Assembly (NCBI GenBank): GCA_041738345.1
Contig: JBGSPX010000059.1
Coordinates: 62,001 to 126,000, forward strand
Direction: 5' to 3'
Length of the DNA: 64,000 nucleotides
From: Proteocatella sp041738345
Lineage (GTDB): Bacteria; Bacillota; Clostridia; Peptostreptococcales; Filifactoraceae
The first letter of the stretch is position 1. Each line of letters opens with the position of its first letter. Below the pieces are notes generated by a model, which was not told the DNA's origin, did not search any database, and saw nothing but the letters and a program-made list of their open reading frames with translations. This document shows positions 7,480 to 16,486 of the stretch, piece by piece. The translations under genes and the position numbers were made by a program.

Positions 7480-8991
7480 ATGAAAAAGACTAAAAAGCGA
7501 AGCTTTCCAACGGCCTATACCGTACTTTTTATCGTACTTATATTTGCCGCAATACTTACTTACACAGTACCATCAGGACTGTATGCAAAACTTATTTATA
7601 ATGAAGACAGCACCAACTTTGTAGTAACTATGCCAGATGGTTCAGAAGCAGAATATCCTGCGACTCAAGATACCCTTGAAGAACTTGGTATCAAAGTAGA
7701 TGTTGAAAAATTTACAGATGGAAGTATCTACAAACCAGTAGCTATTCCTGGTTCTTATGAACAAATCGAAAGTAACCCTCAAGGCATTATAGACATAATT
7801 AAAGCTCCTATTTTAGGAATACATGAATCTATAGATATTATAACATTTGTATTTATAATCGGAGGTATTATTGGTATACTTAATAACAGTGGAGCATTTG
7901 ATGCTGGTTTTGCCAGTCTTTCAAGAGCTACAAAAGGAAAAGAATATCTGCTTATAGTATTTATAACTTTCCTTATATCACTTGGAGGAACAACATTCGG
8001 ACTTGCTGAGGAAACCATTGCACTCTACCCTATACTAGTTCCGGTGTTTATGATAGCCGGCTATGACGCTATCGTATGTATAGCCGCACTTTATATGGGT
8101 TCATCAATAGGTACAATGTTCTCTACCGTAAACCCATTCTCATCAGTAATCGGTTCAAATGCTGCAGGTATCGCATTTACAAATGGTATTGCATTTAGAA
8201 TTGTTGGTCTTGTAGTTGCAACTGCTATAACTGCGGTATACATCATAAGATATGCTGAGAAAATAAAGAAAAATCCAGAACTATCACTTATATACTCACA
8301 AAAATCTGAAATCGAACAAAAATTCTTACATGCACATGAAGCAAAAGAGATTCCAGAGTTTACAGGTAGAAGAAAACTTATGCTTACAATCTTTACCGCT
8401 GCATTTGGTGTAATGATTTGGGGAGTATCAACTCAAGGCTGGTGGTTTACAGAAATGACTGCGCTATTCCTTGGAGTAGGAATTGTAATCTGCTTCCTAT
8501 CAGGAATGAGCGAAAAAGATGCAGTACAGCATTTCGTAGCAGGTTCTGCTGACCTTGTAGGGGTTGCGCTTACAATAGGAGTTGCAAGAGCCGTAAACCT
8601 TATAATGGATAACGGACTTATTTCAGACTCAATTCTTAACTACGCTACAAATGTAGTACAGGGAATGAATGGTGGAATATTTGCAATAATAATGCTTCTA
8701 ATCTTCTTAGTCCTTGGTTTCTTCATTCCTTCATCATCAGGACTTGCAGTGCTTTCTATGCCTATCATGGCCCCACTTGCAGACACAGTTGGAGTACCAA
8801 GAGACGTGGTAGTAAGTGCTTACCAATATGGTCAAGGGCTTATGGCTTTCATAACACCAACAGGACTTATCCTAGTTACCCTATCAATGGTAGATGTAAC
8901 TTATGACAAATGGCTTAAATTTATAATGCCTCTGATGGGAATAATCGGAGTATTCTCAGCAATAATGCTTATACTTCAAGCCGTACTATAA
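7480..8991 (+). CDS. YfcC family / C4-dicarboxylate-type carrier
   Basis: A 503-residue integral membrane protein with about 12 helices, beginning with a basic cytoplasmic end (KKTKKRSFPTAYTVLF). Family landmarks include GGTTFGLAEETIALYPIL and MGSSIGTMFSTVNPFSS in the first half and FIPSSSGLAVLSMPIMAPLA in the second; these match the YfcC/ion-transporter superfamily rather than DcuA/B. The external loop after helix 1 is long (about 35-100). AGGAGG lies at good spacing. Lying between a dipeptidase and a tripeptidase, it probably imports small peptides or exchanges amino acids or carboxylates; the substrate is inference. Confidence 0.85.
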   Translation: MKKTKKRSFPTAYTVLFIVLIFAAILTYTVPSGLYAKLIYNEDSTNFVVTMPDGSEAEYPATQDTLEELGIKVDVEKFTDGSIYKPVAIPGSYEQIESNPQGIIDIIKAPILGIHESIDIITFVFIIGGIIGILNNSGAFDAGFASLSRATKGKEYLLIVFITFLISLGGTTFGLAEETIALYPILVPVFMIAGYDAIVCIAALYMGSSIGTMFSTVNPFSSVIGSNAAGIAFTNGIAFRIVGLVVATAITAVYIIRYAEKIKKNPELSLIYSQKSEIEQKFLHAHEAKEIPEFTGRRKLMLTIFTAAFGVMIWGVSTQGWWFTEMTALFLGVGIVICFLSGMSEKDAVQHFVAGSADLVGVALTIGVARAVNLIMDNGLISDSILNYATNVVQGMNGGIFAIIMLLIFLVLGFFIPSSSGLAVLSMPIMAPLADTVGVPRDVVVSAYQYGQGLMAFITPTGLILVTLSMVDVTYDKWLKFIMPLMGIIGVFSAIMLILQAVL

Positions 8992-9020
8992 AATAACACA
9001 ACTTCAAGGAGGATTCCAAC

Positions 9021-10241
9021 ATGGAAAATGTTTGTCAAAGATTTTTAAGATATGCAAAAATAGATACAATGTCAGATCCAAAGTCTGAAGCACTTCCAAG
9101 TACACAAATTCAGTTTGATTTAGCACATATACTTGTAGAGGATTTGAAGAAAATAGGTATAGAAGATGCACATGTAGATGAAAACTGCTATGTTATGGGA
9201 AGTATCAAGGGCAACTCCCCAAACGCTCCTAAAATAGGCCTTATTGCACATATGGATACAAGCCCAGAATTTTCAGGAAAAGACGTAAAACCTCAAATAA
9301 TTGAAAACTACGATGGCGGGGATATTACCTTAAACAAAGATTTAGGAATAGTTATGAAAGTATCTGATTTCCCATACCTAAAAGATTTGGCATCACATAC
9401 CCTCGTAACTACAGATGGAACTACACTTCTTGGGGCAGATGATAAAGCTGGAATTGCAGAAATCATAGCTGTTCTCGAATATTTTATTGAAAACCCAGAT
9501 GTAAAACATGGCGATATCAAAGTATGTTTTACGCCAGATGAAGAAATCGGAAATGGAACTGCTGGATTTGATGTCAAAAAATTCGACGCAGACTTCGCAT
9601 ATACTTTAGATGGTAGCTTTGAAGGCGAAATTGAATATGAAAATTTCAATGCCGCATCTGCAAAAATTAAAGTAAATGGGGTTAACATACATCCAGGCTC
9701 TGCAAAACATAAGATGAAAAACTCTATCCTAATAGCAATGGAGCTTAACTCTCTACTTCCAGCTTTTGATGTACCTCAGTATACAGAAGGCTATGAAGGT
9801 TTCTATCACCTTGATGAATTTGCAGGTTCTGTAGAAAATACTACTATGGAATATATAATAAGAGATCATGATATGGATAAATTTAAAGCTAAAAAAGCGT
9901 TTATGCAAAAATCATGTGACTTTATAAATGAGAAATATGGTGAAGGTACAGTAGAGCTTGAGCTTTCAGACTCTTACTTTAATATGAAGGAACATATACT
10001 TCCGGTTATGCATATTGTAGATTCTGCAATTGCTGCCATGGAAACTGTTGGCGTAACTCCTATAGTAAAAGCTATCAGAGGTGGTACAGATGGCGCAATG
10101 CTTTCATATAAAGGGCTTCCTACCCCAAACCTATTCACAGGTGGATTTAACTATCATGGAAAATTTGAAGCTATTTCTGTAAACGTTATGGAAAAAGCAG
10201 TTCAAACTGTAATAGAAATTATCAAAGCTTACGCAAAATAG
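9021..10241 (+). CDS. pepT: Peptidase T (tripeptide aminopeptidase)
   Basis: A 406-residue M20B enzyme that removes the N-terminal residue of tripeptides in the cytoplasm. Motifs: LIAHMDTSPEFSG (His, Asp), LLGADDKAGIAEI (bridging Asp), FTPDEEIGNGT (catalytic Glu and Glu), ADFAYTLDG, and GGTDGAMLSYKGLPTPNLF with GGFNYHGKFE (C-terminal His). Length is normal for PepT (about 410). The start follows CAAGGAGGATTCCAAC. It closes the peptide operon and ends with TAG before a terminator. Confidence 0.94.
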   Translation: MENVCQRFLRYAKIDTMSDPKSEALPSTQIQFDLAHILVEDLKKIGIEDAHVDENCYVMGSIKGNSPNAPKIGLIAHMDTSPEFSGKDVKPQIIENYDGGDITLNKDLGIVMKVSDFPYLKDLASHTLVTTDGTTLLGADDKAGIAEIIAVLEYFIENPDVKHGDIKVCFTPDEEIGNGTAGFDVKKFDADFAYTLDGSFEGEIEYENFNAASAKIKVNGVNIHPGSAKHKMKNSILIAMELNSLLPAFDVPQYTEGYEGFYHLDEFAGSVENTTMEYIIRDHDMDKFKAKKAFMQKSCDFINEKYGEGTVELELSDSYFNMKEHILPVMHIVDSAIAAMETVGVTPIVKAIRGGTDGAMLSYKGLPTPNLFTGGFNYHGKFEAISVNVMEKAVQTVIEIIKAYAK

Positions 10242-10278
10242 TAATCCTTAAGTAATACACAACCTTAAAATATAAGTA

Positions 10279-10335
10279 AAAAAATAGCAGACTTCTAAAA
10301 TATTCAAAAGAATATAGAAAGCCTGCTATTTTTTG
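10279..10335. terminator. Bidirectional intrinsic terminator between pepT and the alarmone synthetase gene
   Basis: AAAAAATAGCAG pairs with CTGCTATTTTTT, with an inner AATATTC/GAATATT stem. It has T runs in both directions and lies between two convergent genes. Confidence 0.85.
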
Positions 10336-10337
10336 TA

Positions 10338-10979
10338 TTAATGATTTAACTTCTTCATCTCTATATTTATCTTTTCCATACCTTCATCAAGCTTTGCTAC
10401 GGTGTCCGCAGTTTCCTTTAGCGCATCTGTTATATATTCAGGGACTTGACCCAATTTTTTCTTATAATATATCTTATGCTCAAGGCTCGCCCAAAAATCC
10501 ATAGCTACCGTCCTAACCTGAACTTCTACTAGCACCCGTTCAATTCTATCCGTAAGCGAGATTGGCACCTCAAGCACCAAGTGAAGGCTCTGATAACCAT
10601 TTGGCTTAGGCATTTCAATATAATCCTTGTAAGAAACCACCTCAATATCAGGCTGCTGCATAAGCATTGCCGCTACACGATAAATATCTCCTCTAAAAGA
10701 ACAAATTATACGTATCCCTGCAATATCTTGGATATTTTTTCTTACAGACTCTTGCGAAATTTCTACACCTTTACGCTTACACTTATCAATTATGCTCTGC
10801 TTATTCTTAAGCCTAGTCTTAACATGCTCAATTGGATTACAATCCTGAGAATGACTTAATTCCTGTCTAAGTATATTGACTCTGGTACTCATCTGCTGAA
10901 GTCCAAAGTCATATAATAATAGCAGCTTATCTAAAAACTGCCCCTCTTCCTGAAGCTCAATCTCATTACTCTCCGTCAT
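10338..10979 (-). CDS. relQ: Small alarmone synthetase, GTP pyrophosphokinase (RelQ/YjbM type)
   Basis: A 213-residue protein consisting only of a Rel/Spo synthetase domain: KTRLKNKQSIIDKCKRKG, IQDIAGIRIICSF, KPNGYQSLHLVLEVP and VEVQVRTVAMDFWASLEHKI. It should make (p)ppGpp from GTP or GDP and ATP. No hydrolase, TGS or ACT domain is present, as usual for small alarmone synthetases. The ATG is 2 bases after the histidine kinase stop (AGAGGTAGCTATG), so it is the third gene of a two-component operon, which would let a membrane sensor set alarmone synthesis. Confidence 0.9.
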   Translation of the reverse strand: MTESNEIELQEEGQFLDKLLLLYDFGLQQMSTRVNILRQELSHSQDCNPIEHVKTRLKNKQSIIDKCKRKGVEISQESVRKNIQDIAGIRIICSFRGDIYRVAAMLMQQPDIEVVSYKDYIEMPKPNGYQSLHLVLEVPISLTDRIERVLVEVQVRTVAMDFWASLEHKIYYKKKLGQVPEYITDALKETADTVAKLDEGMEKINIEMKKLNH

Positions 10980-10981
10980 AG

Positions 10982-12343
10982 CTACCTCTTTTTCTTAACT
11001 TTCCCGCTTTTTTTATTATCTTTTTTAACATCTTTTTTATCATTTATTACTTCACTTAAAATCGGAAGCTTAATTTCAAAGGTAGTGCCTTCCCCTACCT
11101 TACTGCTTACATCTATACTTCCCTCATAAATTTCAACAATACGCTTTGCAAGTGGAAGCCCTAGTCCGCTTCCATCTCCAGTGTGAGACATATCCCCTTG
11201 ATAGAACTGTTCAAATATTCTATCCACAGTAAGCTCATCCATACCTATTCCCGTATCACTTATTATAATCTTTGCAAAAGCTTCCTCAATTTTACTAACA
11301 ACCTTTATTTCTCCACCCTCAGGCGTAAACTTGATTGCATTTTCCAAAATATTAAGCCATACCTGCTGAAGAAGCTCCTCATTACCACAATAACTTATAG
11401 GATCCAGTTCCAAATCAAAATCAATGTCTTTTTTATCCCACTTAGGGCTCAATATCAGTATACACCTTCTAAGCTGCTCATCCAGTGAAAAACTATCCTC
11501 CATATCAGGAATCTCTTGATTTTCAAGCCTTGAAAGCTTTAGAAGATTTGAAGAAAGCCGAGAAAGTCTTCCGGTTTCTTCAATTATTATATCTACATAC
11601 TCATCATACTGCTCATCATCCATGTCTCTATCCTTTAGAAGCTTTGCAAATCCTTGGATAGATGCCATAGGAGTCTTAAACTCATGCGATACATTGCTTA
11701 TAAAATCCTTGCGCAGAATTTCCATATGCCTAAGCTCTCTTACCATCTTATTGAAATTTTGAGTCAGAATTCCGATTTCATCCTCACTATGAGTTTCCAC
11801 CTCAATGTCAAAATTTCCTTTTGCTACCTGCTGAGTTGCATCCGTAAGCATAAGAATAGGCCTTACCACACGTCTTACAAGCACCGTAATCATTACCGCC
11901 CCAATTAAGATGTAAAATAAGAAAGAATCCCATATCCTATACGCCGTAAGTGAAAACACTGTATTTTGAGGATGAAGCCCTATTTTTATAAGCTGACCAT
12001 TTATCTTAACCACCATAGGCATACCTTCACGCCTTCCACTTGGAAGATAGACTATATCGCCTTCATGCAGATTTTGAATCAGCTGTTGTTCTTCAATAGT
12101 ATCAGGCTTAGATACGATTTCTAGCTTATAGGTCGAATTAGAAAGAATATCCATCATATCTTCAATACTCAAATTTTGAGTTTTACTTAGCTTTTCCAGT
12201 GAATTTACAATCTCCGTCTGGTCTTTTCTTATTTCAACAAATACACTTGGAGATACCAGCATAGAAACTACTACTGATAACGCAGAGGATACGACAATTA
12301 TAGATATGAAAAATATAGTTAACTTAACACTTATATTCTTCAT
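10982..12343 (-). CDS. Sensor histidine kinase
   Basis: A 453-residue membrane kinase. It has an N-terminal helix (about 7-30), an extracellular segment (about 31-138), a second helix (139-157), a HAMP linker (about 157-210), a HisKA domain with His220 in FISNVSHEFKTPMASIQG, and a HATPase domain with N box NILENAIKF, DTGIGMDE and GSGLGLPLAKRI. The C-terminus ends in a Lys-rich tail of about 20 residues. The start overlaps the response regulator stop (ATGA). The signal is unknown; the cluster with a small alarmone synthetase suggests envelope or nutrient stress. Confidence 0.93.
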   Translation of the reverse strand: MKNISVKLTIFFISIIVVSSALSVVVSMLVSPSVFVEIRKDQTEIVNSLEKLSKTQNLSIEDMMDILSNSTYKLEIVSKPDTIEEQQLIQNLHEGDIVYLPSGRREGMPMVVKINGQLIKIGLHPQNTVFSLTAYRIWDSFLFYILIGAVMITVLVRRVVRPILMLTDATQQVAKGNFDIEVETHSEDEIGILTQNFNKMVRELRHMEILRKDFISNVSHEFKTPMASIQGFAKLLKDRDMDDEQYDEYVDIIIEETGRLSRLSSNLLKLSRLENQEIPDMEDSFSLDEQLRRCILILSPKWDKKDIDFDLELDPISYCGNEELLQQVWLNILENAIKFTPEGGEIKVVSKIEEAFAKIIISDTGIGMDELTVDRIFEQFYQGDMSHTGDGSGLGLPLAKRIVEIYEGSIDVSSKVGEGTTFEIKLPILSEVINDKKDVKKDNKKSGKVKKKR

Positions 12344-13014
12344 ATGATTTTCTGAGCCTTATAACCCAGCCCCCTCACCGTTACCAGCTTAAAATCTTCA
12401 CTTTCTCCAAAATGGTCTCTAAGGCGCTTTATATGAACGTCAACAGTTCTTTCATCCGTATCTATATCCATACCCCAAATTTCATCCATCAACTGCTGCC
12501 TTGTAAAAATCTGTCCCGGATAGCTAAGCAATTTAAATAAAAGATAAAATTCTTTTTTCGGAAGTACGATAGTTTCATCCTTAACATGAACTGTGAGCGT
12601 GTCCCATTCAAGCCTTGTATTTCCAACTACAAGCTGTCTTTCATTTTGAATTTTAGAACGTCTTAAAAGCGCCGCTACTCTAAGCAGCATCTCATCCATA
12701 TCTACAGGCTTAACCATATAATCATCAGTTCCTACCGTAAAACCCTTACGCTTGTCATCCATCGTTTCCCTTGCAGTTATCATAAGAATTGGAAGCTCAA
12801 AATTTGAGTCCCTAAGCTCTTGAGTAAGCTGATACCCATCTTTTCTTGGCATCATAATATCACAGATAAGAAGATCTATGTGATTTGCTTCTATAATTTC
12901 AAGCGCTTCCTCTCCGTCCTTTGCCCCAAGCACCTCATATCCATTTCGCTTAAGTACAGCTTCCATAAGGCGCTGTAAATTTCTATCATCTTCAGCAATC
13001 AGTATCCTAAACAA
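12340..13014 (-). CDS. OmpR/PhoB family response regulator
   Basis: A 224-residue protein: receiver domain (1-120) with acid pocket EDD at 8-10, phospho-acceptor Asp52 in LLICDIMMP, Thr in LMITARE and Lys in YMVKPV; then a winged-helix DNA-binding domain (about 130-222, DERTVDVHIKRLRDHF and VRGLGYKAQ). The start is TTG at 13014 after AAAGAGGTGGAA; no better ATG is in frame. It is the first gene of the operon with the kinase and the alarmone synthetase. Confidence 0.93.
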   Translation of the reverse strand: MFRILIAEDDRNLQRLMEAVLKRNGYEVLGAKDGEEALEIIEANHIDLLICDIMMPRKDGYQLTQELRDSNFELPILMITARETMDDKRKGFTVGTDDYMVKPVDMDEMLLRVAALLRRSKIQNERQLVVGNTRLEWDTLTVHVKDETIVLPKKEFYLLFKLLSYPGQIFTRQQLMDEIWGMDIDTDERTVDVHIKRLRDHFGESEDFKLVTVRGLGYKAQKII

Positions 13015-13103
13015 AATTCCACCTCTTTCTATATTTCTAATTAACTGTTACCCATTATAGAAATAAGTTTACCATATCATTGTGAACCAAATATGAACAA
13101 ATC

Positions 13104-13177
13104 TAAAAATCCTAAATTATTAGAGCTCATCTGTATCTGTCTAAAGATGTTGCCTCATATATTTTAGGATTTTTTAG
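13104..13177 (-). terminator. Terminator-like hairpin after galE
   Basis: AAAAATCCTAAA pairs with TTTAGGATTTTT around a loop of about 45 bases. It lies after the galE stop and upstream of the response regulator. The large loop makes efficiency uncertain. Confidence 0.5.
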
Positions 13178-13193
13178 TCTTTAACTATTATTT

Positions 13194-14186
13194 TTAACTA
13201 TTACTTTTTTCAAAATTCCAAGAATCTCTTACCATATCCTCAATCGTAAGCGCTGTCTTCCAGCCTAGTTCACGCTCTGCCTTTTTTGCATCGGCATAGC
13301 ATACTGCGATATCGCCAGGTCTTCTAGAAACAATCTCATAAGGTACCTTTATGCCGTTTACCTTTTCAAACGCATGAATAAGTTCTAGTACAGAAGTTCC
13401 TTTTCCCGTTCCAAGATTAAAAATATCCACGCCTTTCCCAAGCTTTTCAATCGCTGCAACATGACCCTTAGCCAAATCCACGACATGAATATAATCTCTT
13501 ACACCTGTTCCATCTACAGTATCATAATCATTTCCAAACACACTTAATTTTTCGCGTTTGCCCTTTGCTACCTGCGTGATAAAAGGCATAAGATTATTAG
13601 GAATTCCATTAGGAAGTTCCCCTATCAGTCCACTTTCATGCGCACCTACAGGATTAAAATATCTAAGTAGTGAAACGCCAAACTCAGGATTCACCTTCAC
13701 CGTATCGATTAGAATCTTTTCACTCATAACCTTAGTTTCACCATAAGGATTTGTAGTTGGAAGAAGCTTCATATCCTCAGAAAAAGGAGATTCATTGTCC
13801 CCGTAAACCGTAGCCGAAGATGAAAATACAAAACGCGCTACATTGTACTTAAGACATAATTTAGAAAGTACAATAGTGCTTACAAGATTATTAAAATAAT
13901 ATTCAAGCGGCTTTCCCACAGACTCCCCAACTGCCTTAAGGCCTGCAAAATGAATTACCCCATCAAAACTATATTTTTGAAAAAGTTCTTCAGTCTTTCC
14001 TTCATCTGTAACATCTATCTCAAAAAAATCAGGACGTACCCCAGATATTTTTTCAATCTTATCGACTACATCTATCTGACTGTTGCAAAGATTATCTGCA
14101 ATCACTACCGAATGCCCTGCTTGCAAAAGTTCCACACAAGTGTGAGAACCTATATAGCCCGTACCACCACTTACCAGTATTTTCAT
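13194..14186 (-). CDS. galE: UDP-glucose 4-epimerase
   Basis: A 330-residue short-chain dehydrogenase-type epimerase interconverting UDP-Glc and UDP-Gal. The NAD-binding GGTGYIGSHT is at residues 7-16, the VIHFAGLKAVGES segment follows, the Ser-x-Ser-Ala-Thr-Val-Tyr strand is present, and the catalytic Tyr-x3-Lys lies in NPYGETK. Substrate-binding NPVGAH and the C-terminal RRPGD and LGWK are intact. The start follows AAAGGAGTTTTT. It lies 17 bases after galU, so the two make UDP-sugars for envelope glycans as one operon. Confidence 0.95.
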   Translation of the reverse strand: MKILVSGGTGYIGSHTCVELLQAGHSVVIADNLCNSQIDVVDKIEKISGVRPDFFEIDVTDEGKTEELFQKYSFDGVIHFAGLKAVGESVGKPLEYYFNNLVSTIVLSKLCLKYNVARFVFSSSATVYGDNESPFSEDMKLLPTTNPYGETKVMSEKILIDTVKVNPEFGVSLLRYFNPVGAHESGLIGELPNGIPNNLMPFITQVAKGKREKLSVFGNDYDTVDGTGVRDYIHVVDLAKGHVAAIEKLGKGVDIFNLGTGKGTSVLELIHAFEKVNGIKVPYEIVSRRPGDIAVCYADAKKAERELGWKTALTIEDMVRDSWNFEKSNS

Positions 14187-14203
14187 AAAAACTCCTTTCT
14201 TAG

Positions 14204-15088
14204 CTATGCTTCTTCTACTATTTTTTTCAGATATTCCAAAAACTCATCTCTTAAATCTTCTCTTCTAAGCGCCGTTTCTACAGTGGCTTCAAGAAAGCCC
14301 TGTTTGTTACCGACATCATAACGTCTGCCCTCAAAATCATAAGCATACATATCTTCCTTAAGTGCTAATTCCTTAAGCGCATCTGTCAGCTGAATTTCTC
14401 CACCTTTTCCAGGTTTAGTCTCCGCTAAAATATCAAAAATAGCCGGGTTTATAATGTATCTTCCAAGAATAGCCACATTAGAAGGTGCTTCCTCTACCGC
14501 TGGCTTTTCGACTAAGTTTTTAACCTTATAAACTCTATCCTCTACCTGAACGCCGTCAACAATCCCATATTTGCAAACATCTTCTTCTTTAACCGTCTGC
14601 ACTCCAAGTACCGAAGTTTGATATTTATCATAACACTCTATCATCTGCTTAAGACATGGATTTTCATCATTATACACGACATCATCACCTAAAAGCACTG
14701 CAAAAGGTTCATTCCCTACAAAAGTTCTAGCACAATATATCGCATGACCAAGCCCTTTAGCTTCTTTTTGGCGAATATAATGAACATCTGCCATATTAGA
14801 TACCTGTTGCACAAGCTCAAGTAGCTCTGTATTATGCTTCTTCTCAAGTTCCTGCTCAAGCTCGCATGAACGGTCAAAATGGTCTTCAATCGCACGCTTG
14901 CTCTTTCCTGTAATTATAAGAATTTCCTCAATTCCGCTCGCAATCGCTTCTTCTATAATATATTGAATCGTCGGTTTATCTACTATTGGTAACATTTCTT
15001 TTGGCATCGCCTTAGTTGCAGGCAAAAATCTCGTTCCAAGCCCTGCTGCTGGTATAACCGCTTTTCTAACCTTCATCACTCTATCCAT
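14204..15088 (-). CDS. galU: UTP-glucose-1-phosphate uridylyltransferase
   Basis: About 294 residues forming UDP-glucose from UTP and glucose-1-phosphate. Motifs: VRKAVIPAAGLGTRFLPATK near the start, KEMLPIVDKPTIQYIIEEA, GLGHAIYCA, LLGDDV and VEKP. I choose ATG 15088 (MDRVMKVRK) because GGAGAAAATT precedes it; a TTG at 15100 overlaps that ribosome site. It is first in the galU-galE operon, divergent from the methyltransferase locus. Confidence 0.94.
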   Translation of the reverse strand: MDRVMKVRKAVIPAAGLGTRFLPATKAMPKEMLPIVDKPTIQYIIEEAIASGIEEILIITGKSKRAIEDHFDRSCELEQELEKKHNTELLELVQQVSNMADVHYIRQKEAKGLGHAIYCARTFVGNEPFAVLLGDDVVYNDENPCLKQMIECYDKYQTSVLGVQTVKEEDVCKYGIVDGVQVEDRVYKVKNLVEKPAVEEAPSNVAILGRYIINPAIFDILAETKPGKGGEIQLTDALKELALKEDMYAYDFEGRRYDVGNKQGFLEATVETALRREDLRDEFLEYLKKIVEEA

Positions 15089-15246
15089 AATTTTCTCCAA
15101 TCACTAAGTTTTCATACTAAAATTATACTCTAAAAACAGCAAAATATCATCTGATTTTTACTTACAAGTTAGATTTTAAAAATAAATTGTCCGTTTATTG
15201 CTAACATTTTGAATAAAATATACTATTTCAGAAATCATTTTTTCTG

Positions 15247-15299
15247 ATACATACTATTAATTTTTTCAATTAGACAGTCAGTTAATATATTACTATAAT
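15247..15299 (+). promoter_or_regulatory. Promoter and conserved upstream element of the methyltransferase-MetNIQ operon
   Basis: The -35 is TAGACA at 15271-15276, followed by a 17-base spacer and TATAAT at 15294-15299. The 30 bases 15247-15276 (starting ATACATACTATTAA) match 19011-19040 at 29 positions. The stretch ahead of the -35 is AT-rich and could be an UP element or a regulator site. Confidence 0.75.
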
Positions 15300-15395
15300 A
15301 AGGTTTGTGCTCTTATAGACATTTTAATATATTAAACGAAAGAAAAATTTATAATAAATATTAAATAGTAACTAAATCAAGAAGGAGAAAGTCCA

Positions 15396-16472
15396 ATGTT
15401 TAAGGATGAAATGACCGCCCTAGAGCGAAAAACTGCATACTTTAAAGGCGAAGAAGTAGATAGACTTCCATGCTGCTTAGCATTTGAGGAATCTGCTGCG
15501 GTATACGCAGGCCTTACTACTAGAGAATATTATTTCGAGCCCGAAAAGATGCTTGAATCATATAGATATGTAGTAAATGAATTTGGAGTTGAAAGTATTT
15601 GTGCCAATGTTACCCTTCGTGGAATTGCAGAAGCCCTTGGAAGTCAAATTTCATATTCAGATTTAGACCCAGCTTACCTAAAAGAACCTGTCTTAAAAGA
15701 TTATTCAATGCTAGAACATATGGAAGTCGCTGACCCTTATAAAGATGGCCGCCTTCCCATAGTTATAAAAGCAGTCGGTCTTTTGAAAAAAGAAATTGGT
15801 CATCTAACATCTATTGGAAGTGGAGTTTCCGACCCATTCAGCGCCTCTGCCTTAGTTCGTGGAACTGATGTAATGATGCGTGATATCAAAAAAAATCCCG
15901 ATAAAGTATTTAAACTTTTAGATATAGTAACGCAGTCAAACCTTGCCTTTGTAAAAGCACTTTACGAAGAAACTGGTGTAACCTGCTCAATTGGGGGCCC
16001 AATCTCCTCAGGAAATCTAATAAGCACCAAAACTTTTGAAGAATTTTCGCTACCATATCTAAAAAAACAAGTAGAGGGCATCTACAAAATCACTGGCGAA
16101 CATCCCTCAATCCACATATGTGGTAAAACAAATCACCTTTGGCCTCATATGAGAGATTTGAATATTTCAGCATTTAGCCTTGATAACTGCGAAGACCTCG
16201 AAGCTGCAAAAAAAGCCCTTGGAGATGTAATGTGCGTGGTTGGAAATGTAGACCCTTCAAGCATCCTCAGATTTGGAAAACCCGAAGATGTAGATTTTGC
16301 AGTAAAAGAGTGTATTGAAAAAGCTGCAGATACCCCTTGCGGATATATTGTTGCTACAGGCTGTGATATTCCAAGAGACTGTCCTCCTGAAAATATACAT
16401 GCGATGGTAAATGCTGTACGTAAATACAGTAAAGGAATTCGAATTGGTCAAAAAAGTTCATTTTTTAATTAA
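15396..16472 (+). CDS. MtaA/CmuA-type corrinoid methyltransferase (UROD superfamily)
   Basis: A 358-residue protein of the uroporphyrinogen-decarboxylase superfamily, methylcobamide methyltransferase branch. The zinc-ligand pattern His-x-Cys...Cys is present: His240 and Cys242 in HPSIHICGKT and Cys323 in VATGCDIP. GGPISSGNLIS and GNVDPSSIL are typical barrel segments. True UROD arginine-rich substrate residues are not evident. These enzymes move methyl groups between a corrinoid protein and a thiol or other acceptor. It begins an operon with an adjacent MetNIQ-type importer, so its substrate may be an imported methyl compound (inference). Start follows AAGAAGGAGAAAGTCCA. Confidence 0.85.
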   Translation: MFKDEMTALERKTAYFKGEEVDRLPCCLAFEESAAVYAGLTTREYYFEPEKMLESYRYVVNEFGVESICANVTLRGIAEALGSQISYSDLDPAYLKEPVLKDYSMLEHMEVADPYKDGRLPIVIKAVGLLKKEIGHLTSIGSGVSDPFSASALVRGTDVMMRDIKKNPDKVFKLLDIVTQSNLAFVKALYEETGVTCSIGGPISSGNLISTKTFEEFSLPYLKKQVEGIYKITGEHPSIHICGKTNHLWPHMRDLNISAFSLDNCEDLEAAKKALGDVMCVVGNVDPSSILRFGKPEDVDFAVKECIEKAADTPCGYIVATGCDIPRDCPPENIHAMVNAVRKYSKGIRIGQKSSFFN

Positions 16473-16486
16473 GAAAGAGAATATCT

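Noticed and set aside
15100..15396. Cobalamin riboswitch ahead of the methyltransferase locus
   Set aside because: No B12-box-like conserved sequence or suitable stems were seen; the region is AT-rich promoter DNA.
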